This document shows, piece after piece, positions 28,326 to 37,559 of a DNA stretch of 62,809 bases (position 1 is the stretch's first letter; every line of letters starts with the position of its first letter). A program made the position numbers and the translations under genes. The notes under the pieces are model-generated. The model saw only the letters and a list, made by a program, of their open reading frames with translations. It made no database searches and was not told where the DNA came from. The stretch covers positions 1 through 62,809 of the forward strand of contig NZ_JACJRV010000039.1 in the NCBI RefSeq assembly GCF_014697475.1, read 5' to 3'. The stretch comes from Nostoc sp. FACHB-152. Lineage in GTDB: Bacteria; Cyanobacteriota; Cyanobacteriia; Cyanobacteriales; Nostocaceae.

Positions 28326-29456
28326 ATGGATCAGGTTGTCATTAATGACACTACATTAAGAGACGGTGAACAGGCGGCTGGCGTTGCTTTTAACTTACAG
28401 GAGAAAATAGCGATCGCCAAATTTTTGGATGCAATTGGTGTACAAGAGATAGAAATTGGCGTTCCGGCGATGGGTGAAGCAGAACAGCAAGCGATCGCTA
28501 CAATAGTTGACTTAGGTTTGCAAGCTCATCTTCTAGGTTGGAACCGCGCCGTGATTTCAGATATTCAAGCTTCCATAGCTTGCGGTTTAAACCGAGTGCA
28601 TATATCTATCCCTGTTTCCGAAATTCAAATTGCTGCCAAATTTCAGGGAAAATGGCACATAGTATTACAAAAGCTCAAAGATAGTCTCAGCTTTGCCCTA
28701 GATCAAGGATTATTCGTCTCTGTAGGCGGTGAAGATTCTTCTAGAGCCGACGAACAATTTCTCCTGGATGTTGTATCATCTGCCCAAGAATGGGGTGCAT
28801 CCCGGTTTCGCTTTTGTGACACTGTGGGCATTCTCGACCCTTTCACAACTTATGACAAGGTGAAGAAACTGGTACAATCGGTGTCCTTACCTCTAGAAAT
28901 GCATACTCATAATGATTTTGGTTTAGCTACCGCCAACGCCTTAGCGGGGATCAAAGCTGGTGCTGTATCTGTTAATACTACCGTGAATGGTTTAGGTGAA
29001 AGGGCGGGAAATGCAGCCTTAGAAGAAGTTGTGATGGCGTTGAAACATCTATATAAGATTGATTTAAATATTGATACGCGGCGTTTGTTAGAAATATCTC
29101 AACTCGTAGCGACAGCATCAGGTTATCATGTTCCCCCTTGGAAAGCGATCGTGGGCGAAAATACCTTTGCCCACGAATCTGGTATTCATGCTCATGGTGT
29201 CTTAAAAAACCCCAATACTTACGAGCCATTTGCACCCGAAGAAATTGGACATGAGCGGCGTTTAGTTGTAGGTAAGCATTCTGGACGACATTTGTTATCT
29301 AATGTCTTACAACAACACGGTATTCTTCTCAATCAAGAAGATACTCAATCTGTTTTGAATGCCGTGCGACAAGAATCAATGCAGAAAAAACGTAGTCTAA
29401 CTATCCAAGAACTTTTGTATTTAGCACAAGTACATCAGCATTCTCATGCAAGTTAG
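28326..29456 (+). CDS. nifV: Homocitrate synthase
   Basis: NifV condenses acetyl-CoA with 2-oxoglutarate to homocitrate, the organic ligand of the nitrogenase iron-molybdenum cofactor. The start INDTTLRDGEQAAGVAF (with the DGEQ metal/substrate site), MHTHNDFGLATANALAG (HxH metal ligands), VNTTVNGLGERAGNAAL, and the C-terminal FAHESGIHAHGV and VGKHSGRH blocks are typical of the NifV branch rather than leucine-type isopropylmalate synthase (376 residues, no long regulatory domain). No other nif gene is in the window, so this is probably the separate second nifV copy found in heterocystous genomes. Confidence 0.93.
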   Translation: MDQVVINDTTLRDGEQAAGVAFNLQEKIAIAKFLDAIGVQEIEIGVPAMGEAEQQAIATIVDLGLQAHLLGWNRAVISDIQASIACGLNRVHISIPVSEIQIAAKFQGKWHIVLQKLKDSLSFALDQGLFVSVGGEDSSRADEQFLLDVVSSAQEWGASRFRFCDTVGILDPFTTYDKVKKLVQSVSLPLEMHTHNDFGLATANALAGIKAGAVSVNTTVNGLGERAGNAALEEVVMALKHLYKIDLNIDTRRLLEISQLVATASGYHVPPWKAIVGENTFAHESGIHAHGVLKNPNTYEPFAPEEIGHERRLVVGKHSGRHLLSNVLQQHGILLNQEDTQSVLNAVRQESMQKKRSLTIQELLYLAQVHQHSHAS

Positions 29457-29610
29457 TATAAGCAACAACTACTGGCACTGATTCAATTTGGCTGATGGGC
29501 GCAGGTTGCATATCTCTAGAATCTAAGATTTGGACAAGAATGAGATAGACAACTGCCAATAGTATAGAGATTGCGCCTGTAACAATCGCAACTATTTTTG
29601 AGCGGTTCAT
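29401..29610 (-). CDS. Small single-helix membrane protein
   Basis: Sixty-nine residues starting MNRSKIVAIVTGAISILLAV, with one strong membrane helix (about 5-28) followed by LVQILDSRDMQPAP. This pattern is one I have seen repeatedly in cyanobacterial small hypothetical proteins. The last 18 codons run antisense over the end of nifV (29401-29456), and that tail may be a non-conserved extension. Function unknown. Confidence 0.7.
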   Translation of the reverse strand: MNRSKIVAIVTGAISILLAVVYLILVQILDSRDMQPAPISQIESVPVVVAYTNLHENADVLVLNTKVLG

Positions 29611-29860
29611 TAGTAGTTCCTCAAATGTAAATTACTGTGTGTTTCCTAATATCCACATTGCCACAGGATATGTAAATGTTCTTGCTTTTCATCCATCGGC
29701 AAAGTTAACTAAATTTTGAGTTCAGGCAGGAGAGAATATACAGCACATTGCAGGTAAATGAGATACAAATTTTAGAGGCTATTTATAAGTCTAAAAGCGA
29801 GAGAAAGAAGTTACTAGAACGATAAGATACTTCATAAACAGTGTATTTACATAGTTGATC

Positions 29861-29992
29861 ATGGTGCTAAAGTCTGCTCCCACAGACTTAACTGATATGG
29901 AGTGGGAAATCTTGGTTCCCTGGATTCCACCAGCCAAATCAGGTAGGCATCCACGTACAACAGATATGCGAGAAATATGCAATGCCATCTAA
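29861..29992 (+). pseudogene. N-terminal remnant of an IS5-like transposase (DUF4096)
   Basis: ATG at 29861 begins a 43-codon frame containing TDLTDMEWEILVPWIPPAK and TTDMREICNAI and then stops (TAA at 29990). This is the conserved N-terminal DUF4096 block of IS5-type transposases (TDLTDxEWxxLxPLIPP), cut off where the protein should continue with its FYLLRTGCxW region. No catalytic domain remains. It lies just before the acquired-looking kinase locus. Confidence 0.85.
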
Positions 29993-30073
29993 GATACATT
30001 ACTTTAGATACATTACTTTTTTGTTGAAATTATCCGAAATTATATATAAAGGACTTTATAAAATGTGAGCAAT

Positions 30074-30235
30074 ATGGCGTTTCATTACCAATACGTCAGT
30101 ATTGAGCAGCCAGCCATCAGTCAATTGATTCGAGAACTCCGGCAAACTTTAAAGCTGACCCAGGAGAAGTTTATTGAGATGCTTTTGAATCCACTATCGG
30201 AGTCAGCCGATGCTAAGGTAAGAGAACGCCACTAG
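30074..30235 (+). pseudogene. XRE-type HTH gene with internal deletion
   Basis: The 53-codon frame reads MAFHYQYVSIEQPAISQLIR, ELRQTLKLTQEKF, then directly IEMLLNPLSESADAKVRERH. The start is typical of the short HTH proteins found before sensor kinases in Nostoc, but the recognition helix block (expected AAKLGV...INRWENGR...) is absent between QEKF and IEML, consistent with an in-frame deletion of about 25-30 codons. It ends 39 bases before the hybrid kinase start. DNA binding is unlikely. Confidence 0.65.
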
Positions 30236-30274
30236 GAAATACGTGGGAAATACTTTCCATATGGAACTCAACGT

Positions 30275-33200
30275 ATGAGGGCAGAGGAATCCAAGGCAAC
30301 GGCTGAGAATTTGTTGATTGGCGGCGAGTTGGGGGAGTTGTTGCTTACGCACGATTGGTCACAAACCTCATTAGGGGCTGTGGAAACTTGGTCAGAAGAA
30401 CTGAAAACGGCGGTGCAAATTGTACTGACCGAACTCGAACGAGCCAAGCCAACTGAAAAGCCCCGGCTAGACTCTGCTCTGCCACAGGATGGGTCTACCT
30501 TAGCAGTCGGTGTCACTCACGATACCTTCCGCCATCTAGTAGAAAACTCACCCTTTGGTGTGTATATCGTCGATGCAGACTTCCGCATCGCGCTCTTGAG
30601 CGCGGGGGCGCAGAAAGCTTTTGAAAACGTCCATTCATTGATCGGGCGCGACTTTGCCGAAGTGCTGCGTATGCTTTGGTCAGAGCCGTTCGCCAGTGAA
30701 GCGATCGCCCACTTCCGGCACACACTAGAGACAGGTGAAGCGTACCACGCGCTCGGCACGAGCGAGCGTCGCCGCAACGTTGGCGAGGTCGAGTGGTATG
30801 ACTGGAAGATTGAGCGCATTACGCTGACCGATGGACAGTTTGGAGTTGTGTGCCATTTCTACGATCTTTCGGAACGCCAGCGTTATGAGGCAGCATTGCG
30901 AGCAGCAGAAGAGATTTCGCAGCGAGCCGCCCGATTGGAGGCATTTCGCGTTTCGCTGGCCGATGCGCTGCGTCCGTTGGCTGACCCGATCGAGATTCAG
31001 GCGACAGCCAGCCAGGTGCTGGGTGAAGCGATTAATGCAAACCGCGTGGCATACTTCGAGGTTTGCGGCGCAGATTACGTCGTCGAGCAAGATTACATTC
31101 ATGGAGCCGAATCCATTGCCGGACGCTACCCGATCGACTCGTTCGATCCCAGGCAGCTTGCAGCCTTTCGCCAGGGTCGCACTGCAACTTCATCTGATGT
31201 GCCAGCCGATCCAAATTTGTCGCCAGAGCAGCGATCCGCCTTCGCCGCTATTGGGATTGGGGCTTATATTGGCATTCCGTTGATTAAGCAGGGTAAGTTC
31301 GTGGCAGGTCTCGCCGTTCACACTATTAGACCGCGAGTTTGGACAGTGGATGAGGTTGCACTGGCAGAAGAAGTGGCTGAGTACACTTGGGCAGCAGTCG
31401 AACGCGCCCGTGCTGAAGCAGCTTTACGCCAAAGCGAGGCGCAAACTCGGAATATTTTGGAGAGCATTCATGAGGCATTCTTTTCTCTAAATGAATTTTG
31501 GCAGATCACTTATGTTAATCAATCGGCTGGAAACCTGCTTGATCGCGCTCCAGAAGATTTGATTGGCAAGAATTTATGGGAAGAATACCCAGGACTGATC
31601 GGCAGTGAGTTTGAGCGAATTTACCTGGACGCGATGCACAATCACGTCGCTGGCTCATTGACCCAGTTTTACCCGGATCACGATCGCTGGTACGACGTTC
31701 GCACCTATCCCGCCCCAACTGGCATCGCCGTTTACTTCAGAAATGTCACTGACCAAGTTCAAGCCGAGGAAGCACTGCGCCAAAGCGAAGCTCGCTTTCG
31801 GCGGATTTTTGAGTGCAACATGGTGCCCATCGCAGTTTGGACAGCGACAGGCAAAATTACTCAAGCCAATAATGCCCTGCTCGATATGATTGGCTATACA
31901 CGCTTTGAGTTGGAGACGGGGCAAATCAACTGGCAAGCCTTGACTCCACCGGAATATCGATCGCTGGACGAAATTGCCCTCAACGAAATCGCCACGAAGG
32001 GGGTTAGTGCGCCCTATGAGAAAGTGTACATTTGCAAAGACGGCAGACAAATTCCCATTTTGATCGGTGCGGCATCATTTCTGGATGATGCCAACAGCGG
32101 TATTTTCTTTGCCATTGATTTAACCGATCGCAAACAAGCTAAAGCCGCCCTGCGGGAATCGGAGGAACTCTATCGCACGCTGTTTGAGTCGATCGACCAG
32201 GGCTTTTGTCTGCTCGAAGTTCTGTTTGATGCAGATGAAAACCCGTTTGACTACCGCTTTGTTGAGATCAACGAAGCGTTTGAACAGCAGTGCGGCTTAG
32301 TTGATGCGGTGGGAAAAACTATTCTCGAACTCGTACCGAACTTCGAGCCTCAATGGGCAGAGATTTACGGTCAGGTAGTCAAGACCAGTGAGGCGATTCG
32401 ATTTGAAGCCGATGTCCCCTCGCTGAACGGGATCTTTGACATTTATGCGATTCCCAGCGGTGCGCCCGGTCAAAATCTAGTTTCTGCACTGTTTACCAAC
32501 ATTACCGAACGTAAACGTCGTGAAGCCAATCTCGCCTTTTTAGCAGAAGTTCAGGACGATTGCGCTCATCTGACGACGGCTGAGGAGGTGATGCAAACGA
32601 TTGGCGCAAAAATCGGTGCGTACTTGAACCTTGCCATTTGTGCATTTGTGGATGTAGACGAAGCCCAAGATCAAGCGATTGTGTCCTATTGTTGGCATCG
32701 AGCAGACGTACCAAACTTGGTTGGCACTTACCGCATCTCCAACTTTGTTAATGAAGAATTCTACATCGCGGCACGGGCTGGAGCGGTTGTGATTGTCAAA
32801 GATACGAATACAGATGCGCGTACTGATGCAGTAAGCTGTGCCGCACTCAATGTTCAGTCGTTCATCCATGTGCCGCTGCTACGCGATGGGCAATGGAAAT
32901 TTCTGTTCAATGTTTACGATTCTCGCCCACGGAATTGGCGTGAAGATGAAATAGAATTATTCAGCGAACTGGCAAACCGCATCTTCCAAAGACTGGAACG
33001 CGCTCGTGCTGAAGTCGCCCTAAGCCAATCCGAGGAACGTTACCGGACGCTGTTTAGCTCGATGGACGAGGGCTTCTGTGCGGTTGAGGTGCTGGTTGAG
33101 CCGAACAATACACCGATTGATTACCGCATCTTAGAAATCAACCCGACCTTTGAGCAACAAACTGGAATCCCACAAGCCGTAGGTAAAACAGCACGGCAGT

Positions 33201-35089
33201 TGAACTTGGAAGACCATTGGATTGAAACTTACGGGCGAGTTGCGCTGACGGGTGAACCCATTCGGTTTGAAAGCAGATCCGAAGTCCTGGGGCGCTGGTT
33301 TGATGTGTATGCCTGCCGCACAGGTGAACCAGAGACGCGAAAAGTGGCGATCATCTTCAAAGATATCAGCGATCGCAAACAAGCCGAAGCCACCATCGCC
33401 ACCGACCTTGAAAATACCCGACTGCTGCACGACTTAAGCGCACGACTGATCAATGAAGACAACATTCAGGTGCTGTACGATGAAATTATGGCGACTGCGA
33501 TCGCTCTGACAAAAGCAGATGCGGGTACGGTGCAGATTCTAGACAAAGCCACGCAAGACCTTTTATTACTGGCATCTCAAGGCTTTGACAGAACCATGAC
33601 CGATCATTTCTACCGAGTGAATGCGAGTTCAAACACACCCTGTGGCATTGCCCTGAGGAGGGGGACTCGTACCTTCATTGATTTTGATGTACCAGAATGC
33701 GACGACCCCGATGGTTCTTTGCGAATGCACGTTAACGCAGGCTACCTTTCCGCCCAGTCTACGCCGCTAATCTCCCGCTCCGGCAAACCGATCGGCATGG
33801 TTTCGACTCACTGGTGCAGGCCGCATCGACCGAGCGATCGAGAACTCCGGTTTCTCGATCTACTGGCGCGTCAGGCTGCCGATTTGATTGAGCAGCGACA
33901 GACCGAAGCGGAACGTCAACAGATTTTGCAACGCGAACAGGCGGCACGGGAAGAAGCGGAACGGGCAAACCGCATTAAAGACGAGTTTCTGGCAGTGCTG
34001 TCACACGAGTTGCGATCGCCCCTCAACCCGATTTTGGGCTGGACGTGCTTACTGCAAAAGGGCAAACTTGACGAAGCCCGTCGAGTCGAAGCCTTGAGAA
34101 CAATCGAGCGCAATGCCAGACTGCAATCGCAACTGATTGAAGATTTACTCGACATTTCCCGCATTATGCGGGGCAAGTTATCTTTAACTGTGGCTCCCGT
34201 CAGTTTGACATTTGTGATTTCTGCGGCGGTTGAAACGGTGCGGTTAGCAGCAGAAGCCAAGCACATTCAGATCGTACTTGACCTCGATCCAGCCGTTTCT
34301 TCCATCTTTGGCGATGCCGCTCGCTTGCAGCAAGCGGTGTGGAACTTACTCACTAATGCCGTCAAGTTCACACCTAATGGCGGACAAGTGACCGTTGAAC
34401 TGCGGCAAATCGACGGGCTGGGTCAGATTCGAGTCATTGACACTGGCAAAGGCATCAACCCACAATTCTTGCCCCATGTATTTGAATATTTCAGACAGGA
34501 AGACGGCTCAACCACGCGCCAATTTGGCGGGTTGGGATTGGGGCTGGCGATCGTGCGGCAAATTGTAGAAATGCACGGGGGTAAGGTCACAGCAGAAAGC
34601 CAGGGTGAGAATCAAGGCGCAACCTTCATCATCAAACTGCCCCTCATGCAGCAGGCAACATCGAGCGCATCCGAGCCAATCCACCCCCAGGCAGAAGCAG
34701 AAGTGCCTTTAGACGGCGTTCAAATTTTGCTGGTGGATGATGAGCCAGATACCCGCGAGTTTCAGGCATTTGTGTTGTCACAAAGCGGGGCAAATGTGAC
34801 AGCCGTCGCTTCTGGGGAAGAAGCTTTACAAGCTCTAGAGCAGTTCATTCCTGATGTGCTAGTAAGTGACATAGGCATGGCACAGATGGACGGCTATATG
34901 CTGATGCAGCAGATTCGCTCCCGCCCACCGAATCAAGCAGGAACCATTCGGGCGGTTGCACTGACCGCTTATGCCGCAGAAATTGACCAACAAAGAGCAT
35001 TTCAGGTAGGATTTCAAACTCACATTACAAAACCTGTAGAGCCAGAGAAGTTAGTGAGCGCGATCGCCAACTTGCTAGAACGCAAGTAA
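30275..35089 (+). CDS. Multi-PAS/GAF hybrid histidine kinase with receiver (GC-rich, probably acquired)
   Basis: This is a 1604-residue soluble sensor. The domains are: an N-terminal GELGELLLTHDWSQTSLGAV signature whose following PAS domain seems lost; PAS at about 85-205; GAF 226-370; PAS 393-495, 507-620 and 632-745; GAF 761-905; PAS 922-1040; GAF 1050-1215; HisKA with VLSHELRSPLNPIL (His at about 1242); ATPase with NLLTNAVKFTP (about 1357) and GGLGLGLAIVRQ; and a C-terminal receiver with ILLVDDEPD (about 1484) and phospho-acceptor Asp in VSDIGMAQMDGY (about 1531). There is no membrane segment, so it senses a cytoplasmic signal. Base composition differs from the neighbours: two 60-base lines I counted have 53% and 65% GC, against 40% in the next gene. 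A transposase remnant and broken XRE gene lie upstream. Confidence 0.93.
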   Translation: MRAEESKATAENLLIGGELGELLLTHDWSQTSLGAVETWSEELKTAVQIVLTELERAKPTEKPRLDSALPQDGSTLAVGVTHDTFRHLVENSPFGVYIVDADFRIALLSAGAQKAFENVHSLIGRDFAEVLRMLWSEPFASEAIAHFRHTLETGEAYHALGTSERRRNVGEVEWYDWKIERITLTDGQFGVVCHFYDLSERQRYEAALRAAEEISQRAARLEAFRVSLADALRPLADPIEIQATASQVLGEAINANRVAYFEVCGADYVVEQDYIHGAESIAGRYPIDSFDPRQLAAFRQGRTATSSDVPADPNLSPEQRSAFAAIGIGAYIGIPLIKQGKFVAGLAVHTIRPRVWTVDEVALAEEVAEYTWAAVERARAEAALRQSEAQTRNILESIHEAFFSLNEFWQITYVNQSAGNLLDRAPEDLIGKNLWEEYPGLIGSEFERIYLDAMHNHVAGSLTQFYPDHDRWYDVRTYPAPTGIAVYFRNVTDQVQAEEALRQSEARFRRIFECNMVPIAVWTATGKITQANNALLDMIGYTRFELETGQINWQALTPPEYRSLDEIALNEIATKGVSAPYEKVYICKDGRQIPILIGAASFLDDANSGIFFAIDLTDRKQAKAALRESEELYRTLFESIDQGFCLLEVLFDADENPFDYRFVEINEAFEQQCGLVDAVGKTILELVPNFEPQWAEIYGQVVKTSEAIRFEADVPSLNGIFDIYAIPSGAPGQNLVSALFTNITERKRREANLAFLAEVQDDCAHLTTAEEVMQTIGAKIGAYLNLAICAFVDVDEAQDQAIVSYCWHRADVPNLVGTYRISNFVNEEFYIAARAGAVVIVKDTNTDARTDAVSCAALNVQSFIHVPLLRDGQWKFLFNVYDSRPRNWREDEIELFSELANRIFQRLERARAEVALSQSEERYRTLFSSMDEGFCAVEVLVEPNNTPIDYRILEINPTFEQQTGIPQAVGKTARQLNLEDHWIETYGRVALTGEPIRFESRSEVLGRWFDVYACRTGEPETRKVAIIFKDISDRKQAEATIATDLENTRLLHDLSARLINEDNIQVLYDEIMATAIALTKADAGTVQILDKATQDLLLLASQGFDRTMTDHFYRVNASSNTPCGIALRRGTRTFIDFDVPECDDPDGSLRMHVNAGYLSAQSTPLISRSGKPIGMVSTHWCRPHRPSDRELRFLDLLARQAADLIEQRQTEAERQQILQREQAAREEAERANRIKDEFLAVLSHELRSPLNPILGWTCLLQKGKLDEARRVEALRTIERNARLQSQLIEDLLDISRIMRGKLSLTVAPVSLTFVISAAVETVRLAAEAKHIQIVLDLDPAVSSIFGDAARLQQAVWNLLTNAVKFTPNGGQVTVELRQIDGLGQIRVIDTGKGINPQFLPHVFEYFRQEDGSTTRQFGGLGLGLAIVRQIVEMHGGKVTAESQGENQGATFIIKLPLMQQATSSASEPIHPQAEAEVPLDGVQILLVDDEPDTREFQAFVLSQSGANVTAVASGEEALQALEQFIPDVLVSDIGMAQMDGYMLMQQIRSRPPNQAGTIRAVALTAYAAEIDQQRAFQVGFQTHITKPVEPEKLVSAIANLLERK

Positions 35090-35149
35090 CTTTCCGCATC
35101 TCTATTAATGAGGCTTTTCATCTGCCAGTGCTGCGAAACTTCCTTGCTC

Positions 35150-35236
35150 ATACCGTTTCACTTTAAATTTGATACAAATAGGCCGCAGGGGAGCAGAGAA
35201 GAAATTATTTGTATCATTTATAGGGTGAAATGGTAT
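35150..35236. repeat. MITE-like element family 3 (87 bp)
   Basis: Terminal inverted repeats of about 31 bases, starting ATACCGTTTCAC at 35150 and ATACCATTTCAC on the opposite strand at 35236, each ending GATACAAATA. The short centre contains GGCCGCAGGGGAGCAG, a 16-mer that also occurs in the DUF429 gene near 50583-50600. The element lies in the 372-base gap after the hybrid kinase; an open frame across it (35108-35311) has no coding support. Confidence 0.8.
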
Positions 35237-35340
35237 CAGTCGAAGGGCGATCGCAATTTTCAAGCCTCAACCGGGAAAGAGTTGCTTCTAGCATTGATAG
35301 ATGCTCTCTAAGCACAAAGTCATATACCAATAGCCTTTTA

Positions 35341-35396
35341 ACCCTATTGCCTATTGCCTATTGCCTATTGCCTGTTACCTGTTACCTGTTACCTCC
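35341..35396. repeat. Heptamer repeat (TTGCCTA then TTACCTG)
   Basis: Roughly eight tandem heptamers: ATTGCCT several times and then GTTACCT three times, showing replacement of one unit type by another along the array. Confidence 0.9.
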
Positions 35397-35461
35397 TGTA
35401 AGTTAAGGCTGACTTGTTGACAAACAAGAGAAAAATTGTAGATGAATAATTATTCAAAAAT

Positions 35462-36631
35462 ATGGTAAAGAAAGTTGCTATTATTGGCGCTGGCCCAGGA
35501 GGTTTAGCAGCCGCGATCGCACTGTCAAATCTCGGTTTGGATGTGCAAGTTTACGAACAAGCTCAAGAATTTCGTCCGGCTGGTACTGGTTTAGGGCTAA
35601 CTCCCAACGGTTTAACTTGTTTAGAAGCGATCGCACCAGGAATAGTTGCCGCACTCACCAGTTCTGGCTGTCAGGTTCACCATACTGTTTTCAAAAGTAT
35701 GCCCGGAGAAACCATTAGAACCAACGCCAGTATGATGTTAGCGCAATACGGACAGCCATTGTTAACTGTTTGGTGGTGGCGATTGCAACAAACCCTGGCC
35801 TCCAGATTACCATCTAATATTATTCACCTCAATCATCGCTGTATTGGCTTTGAACAGAATGAAAGCAGCGTAAAAGTTAAGTTTGACAATGAAAAAACCA
35901 TAAATGCAGATTTGCTAATTGGCGCAGATGGATTACACTCCGCAGTTAGACAAACCTTATTTGCAGAAGGTCAACCGAATTATGTGGGGAGTATGTGTTG
36001 GCGTGCTGTGATTGAATACGATCACGAACTATTCAATTCCTATGACTTAGCCTTTATCAAAGGCCAGCAACAATTTATGTTTCTGCTTAATGTTGGTGGA
36101 GGGTACACCAGTTGGGTTACTCGTAAATTCATGCCAGATTATTCTTTGTCACGTAGTGCAGTAGAAGCTAAAGCTCGGATTCTGCATGAATTAACAGACT
36201 GGGATGCATCCTTTCGGGCAATTGTAGAAGCAACGCCAGCCGAGCAGATTTGGGAAGGGCCGATATGCGATCGCCCACCGTTAACCCACTGGAGTCAAGG
36301 TAGAGTCACGCTTTTAGGCGACGCAGCCCATCCGATGGCCCCAGCAATGGCTCAGGGAGCTAACAGCACATTTGAAGATGTATGCGAACTGCAAGCTTGT
36401 TTATGTAATGCAACAAGTTTGACAGAGGCTCTAGTCAGCTACGAACAGCGTCGCCGCGATCGTACCAGTATCATCCAAGCTCGTAGTGCAGTAGGGGAGA
36501 TGCGTTACTATGACATTGAAACACCTGGGCAGAAGCAGGAGTTATCCCAGTCAAATAATGAAGATTTCCAAGATTGGCTATATAAGTATCAACCACCTGT
36601 CCATTCTGGTAAATTGACAGCCATGCTATAA
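35462..36631 (+). CDS. FAD-dependent monooxygenase
   Basis: A class A flavoprotein monooxygenase (UbiH/zeaxanthin epoxidase-like). The FAD-binding Rossmann motif is IIGAGPGGLAAAIAL at the N-terminus, the second FAD/NADPH motif is LLIGADGLHSAVR, and the third is VTLLGDAAHPMAPAMAQGAN. The 389-residue size fits. The substrate is not deducible; an aromatic or isoprenoid compound is typical. A methyltransferase and MAPEG gene follow on the same strand with gaps of about 115 and 93 bases, so a small tailoring set is conceivable but not shown. Confidence 0.92.
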   Translation: MVKKVAIIGAGPGGLAAAIALSNLGLDVQVYEQAQEFRPAGTGLGLTPNGLTCLEAIAPGIVAALTSSGCQVHHTVFKSMPGETIRTNASMMLAQYGQPLLTVWWWRLQQTLASRLPSNIIHLNHRCIGFEQNESSVKVKFDNEKTINADLLIGADGLHSAVRQTLFAEGQPNYVGSMCWRAVIEYDHELFNSYDLAFIKGQQQFMFLLNVGGGYTSWVTRKFMPDYSLSRSAVEAKARILHELTDWDASFRAIVEATPAEQIWEGPICDRPPLTHWSQGRVTLLGDAAHPMAPAMAQGANSTFEDVCELQACLCNATSLTEALVSYEQRRRDRTSIIQARSAVGEMRYYDIETPGQKQELSQSNNEDFQDWLYKYQPPVHSGKLTAML

Positions 36632-36746
36632 CAAGAAATACAAAAAGAAACAGATACTTCAGATCAGCTAAAACCAAAAATTAACTAGTATCAAATTCAT
36701 TAGCCAGATTTTTATCACTAAATTACTTAAAAGTAGTGTTTACTTA

Positions 36747-37466
36747 ATGTCTAAAAAGCCGTCTCAAACCCCTTCCACAAACAATGCTCATTACACAGAT
36801 AAATGGCATGAAAGGGTAGCACAAGTAGCCTATCGCTTTAACCGAGAGTATCAAAAACAAACCTTTGAGCTACCAGCAGAAGTCCAGGCAATGCCAATAT
36901 ATCAAGAGTGGATTGCAGGTTTATTAGCAGGAAGAATAGTTTCGCCATTTTGGGAAATTGCTCAACCGCAAAAAAGCCAGCAGTGTTTAGATATTGGTTG
37001 CGGTGTCAGCTTTTTGATTTATCCTTGGCGAGATTGGCAAGCATTTTTTTATGGGCAAGAAGTTAGTAACTTCGCACGAGATACGCTCAATTCTCGTGGT
37101 TCACAGTTGAATTCTAAGCTGTTTAAAGGTGTTGAGTTAGGCCCGGCTCATCAGTTAAACTATCAGCCATCTCAGTTTGACTTGGCGATCGCCACCGGAT
37201 TTAGCTGTTATTATCCTTTGGAATACTGGAATCTTGTCTTAGAGGAAGTCAAACGGGTATTAAAACCAGGTGGACAGTTTGTGTTTGATATCCTCAATCC
37301 CGAACAGCCTTTGGCGGAGGATTGGGCAGTGTTAGAAACTTATTTAGGTGCTGAGGTGTTTTTAGAACCTGTAGCTGAGTGGGAGAAAATAATGAAAGAG
37401 GCTGGTGCTAAAGTTGTCACCCAGCAATCAGGAGAATTATTTCATTTGTACAAAGTGCGGTTTTAA
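36747..37466 (+). CDS. SAM-dependent methyltransferase
   Basis: The class I methyltransferase core is visible: motif I QCLDIGCGVSFLIYPW (about residues 79-94), an acidic second strand region, and VKRVLKPGGQFVFDIL (motif III-like, about 172-187). The N-terminal 60 residues are helical and less conserved. The substrate is unknown. It shares strand with the FAD monooxygenase upstream and the MAPEG protein downstream. Confidence 0.88.
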   Translation: MSKKPSQTPSTNNAHYTDKWHERVAQVAYRFNREYQKQTFELPAEVQAMPIYQEWIAGLLAGRIVSPFWEIAQPQKSQQCLDIGCGVSFLIYPWRDWQAFFYGQEVSNFARDTLNSRGSQLNSKLFKGVELGPAHQLNYQPSQFDLAIATGFSCYYPLEYWNLVLEEVKRVLKPGGQFVFDILNPEQPLAEDWAVLETYLGAEVFLEPVAEWEKIMKEAGAKVVTQQSGELFHLYKVRF

Positions 37467-37559
37467 AACTAGCTTTTTGCCAATAAACTCATCCAATCTC
37501 AGGGTGCAAAATGATAAACCCAAAGAACTATACTTTTTTGGGTAAGTGAGGATTTTGAT

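Noticed and set aside
28326-29456. 2-isopropylmalate synthase (leuA) instead of nifV
   Set aside because: The protein is only 376 residues, lacks the C-terminal allosteric domain, and its motifs fit the NifV branch; a definite decision needs a tree.
29791-29988. 65-codon minus-strand frame
   Set aside because: It lies antisense to the recognisable transposase remnant at 29861-29992, which explains the sequence better.
33131-34266. Long open frames on the minus strand in the GC-rich hybrid kinase
   Set aside because: GC-rich coding sequence leaves few stops on the other strand; none shows a domain.
35108-35311. 67-codon plus-strand frame after the hybrid kinase
   Set aside because: It runs through MITE family 3; its codons follow the inverted repeat rather than a protein pattern.
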